From positions 2,144,581-2,208,580 of the forward strand of contig JABFGK010000001.1 of the NCBI GenBank assembly GCA_013112555.1: DNA of 64,000 nt. The letters run 5' to 3'. The notes below the pieces were generated by a model, which was given only the letters and a program-made list of their open reading frames with translations, ran no database searches and was not told the origin of the DNA. The DNA is from Planctomycetota bacterium (GTDB lineage: Bacteria; Planctomycetota; Phycisphaerae; Phycisphaerales; UBA5793). Below are positions 1-6,966 of the stretch, in pieces. The translations under genes and the position numbers were made by a program. Each line of letters opens with the position of its first letter. Positions within the stretch are counted from its first letter, which is position 1.

Positions 1-1071
1 GATGTGGTGGAGGCCGATGAGGCGGACGGCAGCCTGGGGCACGCTGGCTCGGCCGGTGAGCGCCTGCCCCAACTGCCCGAGCGCGGCAACGAGTTCCGTA
101 TCGGAATCAGCGGCTGCCTGCCAGTCCTGCGGCGAACCGATCGTCGGGGCGGCATCAAGTCGGACCAGGATGAGGCGGAGCTGATCAGAAAGCCCCCCCG
201 CTTCGGCATATGCCTGCTCCCAGACCTTCACGCCGGCCATCGGATCGAGTTTCAAGAGTGTGGCGATGATCTGAAACTTGGCCCCGGGCCAGCCCGGCTC
301 CAGGTTGAGCAACTCAGCGCACCACGGGGCGGCCCCGGAAAACGGGTACTGGTACAACGCGCCCAAGATCGTGGTCACAGTTCGCCGCTTGAGCGAGGGG
401 GGGAGTTCGTCGAGGATCGCCACGATGTCCGATGCCGGCATCGTCACTTCATTGAGATGGGAAAGCAACAGGGTGGCCCAGACGCGCACGCCGGCCGAAT
501 CGCTGTGCTCCATGAGTTCTCGGGTCCGCTCGATCGGGATGTTGTTGCCGAGATGAACGAGCACCGTCATGGTCGAGATCAGGGTTGTCTCGTCCACATC
601 CGACCATTCAAGGACCTGCCTCAGCTCATTGGCCTCAGCGAGATCCAGTTGCATTGCTTCGTACATCACCTCGGCCCGGTCTCTGATGGCATCAATGCGC
701 GAGACCCGGGTCATGTCGAGTCGAGGCGGATCGGTGACTTCGGCCAGCCCGAGCAACCCGTTGATTCGGATCGTTCGGTTCTCCGACTGGGCCAGGGCCC
801 CAAACAAGGTGGCCAATGCCGGGTCCTTGAGTTGCCGCAGGCCTCGGATGAAGTAATGGTGCTCCCCGCCGGACGTCGCGACGGCTACCCGGCCCATGAG
901 ACGGACGGCCTGATCGAACTCGTCTTCGGCTTCAGCGGTCGCGGCGAGGGGACCGGCGACGCGAGTCGGCAGCATCGTCAGCGATTGCGCCGGCCCATCG
1001 AGCGGCAGGCACAGCGACGTGCTCAGCAGAACGAGCGAAGTGATCACGATGTTGAATCGGGCGCGATCCAT
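1..1071 (-). CDS. Exported helical-repeat protein of unknown function, C-terminus beyond window
   Basis: The minus strand stays open from an ATG at 1071 to the window edge, giving 357 codons without a stop; the true 3' end lies outside. The N-terminus (MDRARFNIVITSLVLLSTS...) is basic and then hydrophobic, a good signal peptide ending near the PAQS residues. The mature part is rich in Leu/Ala helical stretches such as ALATLFGALAQSENRTIRIN, resembling HEAT-like repeats, but I do not recognise a named family. A perfect hairpin separates it from dnaA upstream, so it probably has its own promoter. An in-frame extension upstream of the ATG exists but would bury the signal peptide, so 1071 is preferred. 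The + strand ORF over the same bases is a shadow. Confidence 0.7.
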   Translation of the reverse strand, partial: MDRARFNIVITSLVLLSTSLCLPLDGPAQSLTMLPTRVAGPLAATAEAEDEFDQAVRLMGRVAVATSGGEHHYFIRGLRQLKDPALATLFGALAQSENRTIRINGLLGLAEVTDPPRLDMTRVSRIDAIRDRAEVMYEAMQLDLAEANELRQVLEWSDVDETTLISTMTVLVHLGNNIPIERTRELMEHSDSAGVRVWATLLLSHLNEVTMPASDIVAILDELPPSLKRRTVTTILGALYQYPFSGAAPWCAELLNLEPGWPGAKFQIIATLLKLDPMAGVKVWEQAYAEAGGLSDQLRLILVRLDAAPTIGSPQDWQAAADSDTELVAALGQLGQALTGRASVPQAAVRLIGLHHI

Positions 1072-1151
1072 GCCCTCCAGTGTAGGCAGGAAATCGGCAA
1101 CGGCATCAGTCTCAGCGGTCTCGGCGATCGGCGTGTCCCACCACAAGAAAT

Positions 1152-1181
1152 GCAGCCGACCTGGGGGGTCAGGTCGGCTGC
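1152..1181 (-). terminator. Hairpin downstream of dnaA
   Basis: An 11-bp perfect inverted repeat (GCAGCCGACCT / AGGTCGGCTGC) with an 8-base G-rich loop lies about 50 bases after the dnaA stop. It is followed on the minus strand by a weakly T-rich stretch (ATTTCTTG). It probably ends dnaA transcription and isolates the exported-protein gene. Confidence 0.6.
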
Positions 1182-1232
1182 GATCTGAGAATGGAAAGAG
1201 GGAAAGCAAGGGTTGGTGCCCGCAGGCATTGA

Positions 1233-2840
1233 TTACACGGCTCGTCGCCGTCCGGTCGGCCTCCCGGCCGGCCTCGATCCGGCTGCTGACCGGATCTCGC
1301 TCTTCAGCGAAGCCACGAGACACTCAAGTGTCATCGCGGGCACATCGGGACATACAGCGACCTCGGCCCCGGCAGCCAGATCCTTTTCGATGCGCCGGAC
1401 GGCCGCCAGGACGGTCGTGTGGTTCTTGCGGCCGAGCGCCCGGGCAATCTCGGGCAGACTGTGTTGGGTCATCGTGCGGGCCAGGTAGGAACACAGGGAT
1501 CGAGCCAGGACGGCCTGGCGCTGTCGCGATGAGCCCATGATCCGATCGACATTCATGCGGAATCGATCGGCAACGGTTGCGACGATGGTGCTGACTTGCA
1601 CGGGGCGATTCACTGCCGGCACGGCTGCATTGAGCAGTTTCTGTACGAGAATCACGCCGACCTCGATGTGACTTGAAGCCACGCGCCCGCCCTGAGAATC
1701 GGGAGAAAACTCAGCGAGCGCTCGAAGCGATGCCAGGGTGCCCTGTATCTCGCGGACGGAGGCAAGTTCCTCCGTGGCGAGCAACTCGGCCGCACCCGGT
1801 GTGAGCGCCAGCCCGTAGCGGCCGGAGAGGCGGTTGATCAGCGTGAGTCGCATGTCCCGATCCGGCTGATGAATCTCGACCACCATGCCGGACAGAAAGC
1901 GGGTCACGATGCGCTCGTGGAACTCCATGATGTCACGCGGATGCTCGTCGCTGGCAAGCAGGACCCGCGCCTGGCAGCGGCCGATCTCATCAAACGTGCA
2001 GAGAAACTCGTTCTGGGTGGCTTTCTTGTTTGACAGGAAGTGCACATCGTCGAGTGCCAGCAGATCGAGACTCCGACAACTCCGTCGGAAGTCGTTGAGT
2101 GTGTTGGAGCGGATGGCCCCGATATAGCGATTCGTGAATTCCTCGCCGGTGTAGTACCGGACGCGAGCGCCGGGATGCTTTTGGAGGAAGGCACTGCAGG
2201 CCCCCTGCAGGAGGTGCGTTTTGCCCAGGCCGCAGCCGCCGTGCACAAACAATGACGGCCCGAGCGGATCGCTGTCGATGAACCGGGAGGTCGCCTCGTA
2301 TGCCATGCGATTGCTCAACCCGACGACGAAGTCGTTCAGGTCAAAACCAGTGGGCCGGCGTCGGCGCATCGTGGGTGTGTCGTTCTGCCGCGTGGCATGG
2401 CCGATCGCATCGGTCTTCAGAACGAGGCGTGATGGGGCAGCCGAGTCGGCTTGTGTATCGGATGTCCGATCGCGCGACGCGCGGTCGGGATGTGTTGTTC
2501 TGCGGCCATTCCCATCCCGGTGCGGCAGTTCCGCTCCCGGTTGCGCCCGGTTCGTCGAGGCAGCAGCAAAGGAGTCCGGCTGGACCTCGACGGCAAAACG
2601 GAGCGACTTGCCGGTCGCATCGTTGGCAGCCTGGCAGACGTGCTCTTTGAAGTTCTTGGTAATCCAGTCGGCATGAAAGCGACTCGGCACCACGACTCGA
2701 ACCTGGTCATGGCTGACGCCGACCTTGGCCGTATGCTCGAACCAGAGGCCCATTTTGCGGGAGCCGATTCGGCGTTGCAGGCCTTGCAGCAGGCGCACCG
2801 ATACCGCCCCATCCGGCATTGCAGGAATTGCAGTCGTCAC
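1233..2840 (-). CDS. dnaA: Chromosomal replication initiator DnaA
   Basis: This 535-residue protein has all DnaA parts. Residues ~10-95 form a domain I-like head, ~95-165 a variable polar linker, and then comes the AAA+ core with Walker A GGCGLGKT near residue 198 and Walker B LALDDVHFL near 260. The C-terminal helix-turn-helix contains the DnaA signature region ending ALGRKNHTTVLAAVRRIEK. DnaA melts the origin and controls initiation. Translation starts at GTG 2840, preceded by a GAGGGA ribosome binding site at good spacing. The gene stands alone, with no dnaN beside it. The leader upstream contains TCCAC-type motifs and an A-tract and may be origin or autoregulatory DNA. Confidence 0.95.
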   Translation of the reverse strand: MTTAIPAMPDGAVSVRLLQGLQRRIGSRKMGLWFEHTAKVGVSHDQVRVVVPSRFHADWITKNFKEHVCQAANDATGKSLRFAVEVQPDSFAAASTNRAQPGAELPHRDGNGRRTTHPDRASRDRTSDTQADSAAPSRLVLKTDAIGHATRQNDTPTMRRRRPTGFDLNDFVVGLSNRMAYEATSRFIDSDPLGPSLFVHGGCGLGKTHLLQGACSAFLQKHPGARVRYYTGEEFTNRYIGAIRSNTLNDFRRSCRSLDLLALDDVHFLSNKKATQNEFLCTFDEIGRCQARVLLASDEHPRDIMEFHERIVTRFLSGMVVEIHQPDRDMRLTLINRLSGRYGLALTPGAAELLATEELASVREIQGTLASLRALAEFSPDSQGGRVASSHIEVGVILVQKLLNAAVPAVNRPVQVSTIVATVADRFRMNVDRIMGSSRQRQAVLARSLCSYLARTMTQHSLPEIARALGRKNHTTVLAAVRRIEKDLAAGAEVAVCPDVPAMTLECLVASLKSEIRSAAGSRPAGRPTGRRRAV

Positions 2841-3336
2841 TTCTTTCCCTCACGTTCAGGTCCGGGCGCGGCCACAGCGCGACCCAGCCTGCTCAATCCG
2901 TGCACAGGGGAATGAACCAAATCCACGATGTCAAATGCCGTGATTTCCGTTCACGATCCGAATACACCACGGAGCGCTCGTAACGGAAAGAGACGAGTTC
3001 CGAGCCGCGCCGAACAGGGCCAGTGACCCTTCATGGTCCGACGCCCCATGGGCCGAGTGTATCTCCTCGCAGTGCGTCCGATCAGTCGTCAACACGTTGG
3101 AGGAGTCAACCGGACTTCCACCCGGGATGCAATCCTTGCAACAGCCCTTTAGGGTACGGCATCCCGGTCCGTTCTGCAACAGCCGGACTTGAACGCAACA
3201 AGTCCACAGGGTCGTGAACGGCTGATTTCCAGTCTGTTACGACCTCAAAAAAAAAGAAATCCACTTTGCCCACACCCGATTGAACAACCTGTGGACAACA
3301 TTGGGAAAACCCGGCTCTCAGAACGTGCCGGGCGTG
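2841..3336. other. dnaA leader with DnaA-box-like motifs, possible oriC
   Basis: This 496-base gap has no convincing gene. It holds one good DnaA-box match on the minus strand at 3290-3298 (TTGTCCACA, one mismatch to TTATCCACA). Weaker TCCAC-containing sites lie at 2919-2927, 3200-3208 and 3257-3265. A run of nine A at 3247-3255 is the most AT-rich patch. That fits an origin or an autoregulatory dnaA promoter, but the boxes are few and degenerate; a GC-skew plot would decide. Confidence 0.35.
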
Positions 3337-4224
3337 TCACCCGGCGCACCCGCACACATGCTCCCACTGATGTTTCAGGCTGTTTGCGTCGAGGCGCTCG
3401 AATCGATCCAGATCGGCTGGCGACATGAACAGTTCCATCATGCACGGGAGATCGGGTGGCGCATCGGCCAGACATGCCCCGAGGGCGCACCAGTCGATGG
3501 TGCCTTCAGCCGGTGCAACATGGACGTCAGCACGACCGTCATTGTCATGCACATGGAGATACGCCACGACATCCAGATCAATACATGCAGACAACATGTT
3601 TACAACCGAGGTTGCGGTCTGCGCGCCCGGATGGCAGGCTTCAATATGGGCGTGCCCCGTATCAAAGCACAGGCGAAGGTGTTCAGACTCGAGGCTCCGA
3701 ACCAGATGAGCCAGGGCTACTGCATTTCCGCCGGCTGGAAACCAGGGCGGCAGGTTTTCGATCGCAAAGATCACTCCATCGCGCTCACCGATCGCGGCCA
3801 GTTCGGCACACGAGCGTTCCAGGGCAGCCCGACGGAGCGGCTGGTCGGTCGGGCAGCCGTCCCAGTCCACCGGGGCCGTCCCCTGTGGCGTCTGGGCGCA
3901 CGATGATGGGTGCACGATGACAATCCCGGCTCCCATGCTTCGGGCGACCTCGGCCTCTGATTGGAAGGCGGCAACAGCCTCTCGGCGGCGTGCTTCATCG
4001 GGGGCTGAAATATCGAGATCGGCCCCGAAGTGGCCGTGCATCGCTTCGATGGTGAATCCGTGGGCACGAACGACCCGGTGCACGGCATCTACATCATCCC
4101 CGTGGCCGCGCGGTCGGTAGTATTGGCAGCGGCTGTATCCGAGTCTGGCAAACCATGCCAGGATTCGGTCGGGGTCGGCGTACTCAGGGAAGCCAAACGG
4201 GGCCACTGCAGACACATAGGCCAT
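3337..4224 (-). CDS. Sugar phosphate isomerase/epimerase-like TIM-barrel protein
   Basis: At 295 residues this matches the xylose-isomerase-like/AP-endonuclease-2 TIM-barrel fold. Typical metal-site segments are visible: IVIVHPSS after strand 3, FAIENLP (Glu) mid-protein, CFDTGHAHI (Asp and His), and YLHVHDNDG near residue 225. Such proteins isomerise or epimerise small sugars or inositol derivatives using a divalent metal. The substrate cannot be told from sequence. It reads away from the dnaA leader and lies 56 bases downstream of mcsB in the same direction, so it could be the distal gene of a mcsA-mcsB transcript. No signal peptide is seen, so it is cytoplasmic. Confidence 0.75.
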   Translation of the reverse strand: MAYVSAVAPFGFPEYADPDRILAWFARLGYSRCQYYRPRGHGDDVDAVHRVVRAHGFTIEAMHGHFGADLDISAPDEARRREAVAAFQSEAEVARSMGAGIVIVHPSSCAQTPQGTAPVDWDGCPTDQPLRRAALERSCAELAAIGERDGVIFAIENLPPWFPAGGNAVALAHLVRSLESEHLRLCFDTGHAHIEACHPGAQTATSVVNMLSACIDLDVVAYLHVHDNDGRADVHVAPAEGTIDWCALGACLADAPPDLPCMMELFMSPADLDRFERLDANSLKHQWEHVCGCAG

Positions 4225-4280
4225 GTCACGATTCCTGAACAGGTGGGAGGCGGCGGTGGTATCGGTGTCCGGGACCGGAT

Positions 4281-5348
4281 TTACAGGTCGCAGTCGGACA
4301 AGGCAGTGCGAATGAGATCAGCCCGGGCGGCGGATCGTTTCGACTGGTGAAGCGGGTGGCCGACGATCCGCTGGAGGTGGGCCGGCTGGCAATGCAGCAG
4401 CAGTTGATTAACGGTCGAGACCGGAATTGTAGTGATCCGGCCCAACTCGATGCCGAGCCGGAGGTGGCTGAGCAGTTTCATGGCCTCGGCAGCCTTGATA
4501 ATGCGTGCATGGGTCAGGATTCCCAATGCCCGGTAGCAGCGATCCTCCAGCACGGTGCTGCGCTTGCTCACCATGACCTGCCGGGCCTGCCGTTCATACT
4601 CGATGACGGCCGGGATAATGCGCTCATTGAACTCGGCCAGCAGTTCCGCCTCACTCTTTCCCAGGGTGGTCTGGTTTGAGACCTGATACAGGTCACCGTG
4701 CGCATCAGTGCCCTCGCCGTAGAAGCCTCTGATGGCCAGCACCATGTCCCGGGCAGCGCGGCGGACCCGTTCGATTTCACCCGTCAGGGTGAGAGCCGGC
4801 AGGTGGAGCATGACGCTGATCCGAATCCCGGTCCCGACATTGGTCGGGCAGGCGGTCAGGTAGCCGAACCGATTATGAAAGGCATACTGCACTTTTTCAT
4901 CGAGTTGATCATCGAGGTTGTTGACGGCATCAAAGGCCTCGGTGAGTCGAAACCCGCTTTGAATGGCCTGGATGCGATAGTGATCCTCTTCGTTGACCAT
5001 GACGGACACGGACTCGGCCGTGTTCACCATGACGGCCCGCGGCTCACTGCCCTTGATCATGTCCTTTGAAATGAGGTGTCGTTCGGCCAGCAGGCAGCGG
5101 TCCAGCACCTCAAGGCGATCGACTTCCATCCAGGTTTTTTCGAGTCCGAATGGGTCGGTACAGGCGTTCAGATGTTCGCGTGCCAGGGCCACCAGATGGG
5201 TCCGCTCGACGCGATCGGCCCGGTTGACAAAGTCGAAACCGGAGAGGTTGCGAGCAAGTCGGACACGGCTGGACACGACCACATCGTGATCCGGGCCTTC
5301 GTTTCGGAGCCATTCGCCGGTGCCGCTGTAGTTGATCGGTGCAGTCAT
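4281..5348 (-). CDS. mcsB: Protein-arginine kinase McsB
   Basis: This 355-residue protein has the guanido-kinase catalytic domain of McsB. SSRVRLARNLSGF near residue 27 is the nucleotide-binding loop. ACPTNVGTG carries the catalytic cysteine, which falls at residue 167, the same position as in the Bacillus enzyme. McsB phosphorylates arginines on misfolded or regulatory proteins, marking them for ClpCP. The start overlaps the mcsA stop by four bases (ATGA), a typical translational coupling. Neither ctsR nor clpC is next to the pair, unlike in Firmicutes, so its regulation here is probably different. Confidence 0.93.
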   Translation of the reverse strand: MTAPINYSGTGEWLRNEGPDHDVVVSSRVRLARNLSGFDFVNRADRVERTHLVALAREHLNACTDPFGLEKTWMEVDRLEVLDRCLLAERHLISKDMIKGSEPRAVMVNTAESVSVMVNEEDHYRIQAIQSGFRLTEAFDAVNNLDDQLDEKVQYAFHNRFGYLTACPTNVGTGIRISVMLHLPALTLTGEIERVRRAARDMVLAIRGFYGEGTDAHGDLYQVSNQTTLGKSEAELLAEFNERIIPAVIEYERQARQVMVSKRSTVLEDRCYRALGILTHARIIKAAEAMKLLSHLRLGIELGRITTIPVSTVNQLLLHCQPAHLQRIVGHPLHQSKRSAARADLIRTALSDCDL

Positions 5349-5971
5349 GCCGGCTCCTCTTCAGCCGTCCCGGCCTCATCGGTTGAGGGTGCTGAATCAT
5401 GGGCGGGTGACTCGGAGTCGGCCGGCTGCATGGCTCGGCACATCTGAGCGATCTGGTCTCTGAGTTCGGCAGCCTTTTCATATTGCTCGGCTGCGAGTGC
5501 TTCGGACAGTTGCTTGCGTGCATGGGACAGGCGAATGCCGAGGCCCTGATCCTGGTCGATTCCTTTCGGGGTCTTGCCCACGTGATGGGTGCCGCCTTCG
5601 TGCGTCCGTTCGAGGATGAGGCCCAGTTGCTCTTGAAAAGCGTCGTAGCAGCCGGGACATTGCAGTTTGCCCCGCTCGCTGAATTCGGACCAGGTCATCC
5701 CGCATTGCTCACAGGCAGGCGTGGCTCGTCGTTTCTTCGGCTTCTCGGCCGGGGCTTCGTCCGGATCATTCGGACCGATTTCGTCCACGCCGCTGACCGG
5801 GAAGAAGCCGATCCCGGCAAGTTCTGAGAGGGAGCCGGGATCTTTGGTGATGAACCCCATTTTCACGGCGCAGCGCTCGCACAGATGCACCTGACGCATT
5901 TCCCCACCCGATTCGATTCGGGTGTCGTGCACCGTCGCCTCGGACCCACATTTTTCGCACTTGGTCTCCAT
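5345..5971 (-). CDS. mcsA: McsA-like zinc-finger/UVR protein, activator of McsB
   Basis: From ATG 5971 the product is 208 residues beginning METKCEKCGSEA. It has four CxxC knuckles: two in the first 35 residues (CEKC, CERC), and CEQC and CPGC near residues 95-120. A C-terminal UVR motif follows (LSEALAAEQYEKAAELRDQI). This is the McsA layout; McsA activates the arginine kinase. An upstream ATG at 6091 is in frame and would add 40 residues, but McsA proteins normally begin just before the first zinc finger, so 5971 is preferred. Linker residues ~60-85 are Pro/Glu-rich. The gene is translationally coupled to mcsB. Confidence 0.85.
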   Translation of the reverse strand: METKCEKCGSEATVHDTRIESGGEMRQVHLCERCAVKMGFITKDPGSLSELAGIGFFPVSGVDEIGPNDPDEAPAEKPKKRRATPACEQCGMTWSEFSERGKLQCPGCYDAFQEQLGLILERTHEGGTHHVGKTPKGIDQDQGLGIRLSHARKQLSEALAAEQYEKAAELRDQIAQMCRAMQPADSESPAHDSAPSTDEAGTAEEEPA

Positions 5972-6091
5972 AGGTGCTGATTCTACGAGCGCTTCAATCA
6001 CAGTTCTGCCCGAACCAGCCAAGTCAGGCATATGCCAGTCGTCACTCTGGAGATGACGCAGGGTGTTTGAGGGGTCTATGGTTGGCAACAC

Positions 6092-6916
6092 ATGGCACTC
6101 GTATTTGTTTTCATTCTGCTGAGTCTCGGAATCGGTCTGTCCCAGGCATCGTCGGCCCCGAAGTCCGTCACATTGCGGTGGCTCCGTCTCGGAGACCTGA
6201 TCGCGCTGTGCCTCGTGAGCATGTCACTGATCTGGGCATTCTGGATGCCACGGGAGCAGGCTGAAGTCACGACATCCCCCCCCACTGCAGCCCAGATCGC
6301 CTTGCTGGCAGGATTCATCGCACACCTGCTCACCGTCCAGATGGGCCGGCGAGTCGGGCAGCGCGTCATCTCGATCGCCACCTGCACGTTGGCAATGATC
6401 CTGTTCGGGGTGGCACTGCATACGGATTCACAACTCGGGCACTGGTTCGGCCTCACCCCCCCGCTCTCGGTCGGCGCGGTCATTGTGCGCGTGCTGGCAT
6501 TGATGCTCTCCGGCTGGCTGCTGGGTGGTTTCATCATGACCATGCTGCTCGGGCATGCGTACCTGACGGCCGGCGGGGAAATGACACAAGCACCGTTTCT
6601 CCGGCATCACCGAATCCTGCTGGCAGTGATGGTTGTCCGTTTGATCCAGGCATGTGCGGTCGGCCTGTATCCCTGGTGGCAGGCCGTTTCAGGACATCTT
6701 GAGGAGCCGGCCGTGACCTGGCAGATTCTGCTGGTCATCAATCGATTCCTGGTCGGACTGCTGGTTCCCATCGGATTGACCGTCATGAGTCACCAGTGTG
6801 CACGCATTCGCGCCAACCAATCAGCAACCGGAATCCTGTATGTTTCGGGCATCCTCATTCTGATTGGAGAGTTGACCGCATTGTCGCTGACCACGGGGAC
6901 CGGACGGGTGTTTTAA
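6092..6916 (+). CDS. Polytopic membrane protein of unknown function
   Basis: This 274-residue protein is dominated by hydrophobic helices, about eight transmembrane segments spread evenly (for example residues 2-17, 34-50, 66-82, 96-112, 135-160, 180-196, 215-240, 255-270). It has no signature I recognise. It is divergent from mcsA, so the short region around 6000-6090 must hold both promoters. The next gene starts about 50 bases downstream, so co-transcription with the IorA-like gene is possible. Confidence 0.7.
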   Translation: MALVFVFILLSLGIGLSQASSAPKSVTLRWLRLGDLIALCLVSMSLIWAFWMPREQAEVTTSPPTAAQIALLAGFIAHLLTVQMGRRVGQRVISIATCTLAMILFGVALHTDSQLGHWFGLTPPLSVGAVIVRVLALMLSGWLLGGFIMTMLLGHAYLTAGGEMTQAPFLRHHRILLAVMVVRLIQACAVGLYPWWQAVSGHLEEPAVTWQILLVINRFLVGLLVPIGLTVMSHQCARIRANQSATGILYVSGILILIGELTALSLTTGTGRVF

Positions 6917-6966
6917 TCTCAGGCCCGGTCGCTCGACCCGTCCGATCGAGCCTCTCATACGGCGAT

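Noticed and set aside
4..1188. A 394-codon + strand ORF
   Set aside because: The minus strand of the same bases encodes a protein with a signal peptide and regular helical repeats; the + frame has low-complexity Arg/Gly-rich text and no recognisable motif.
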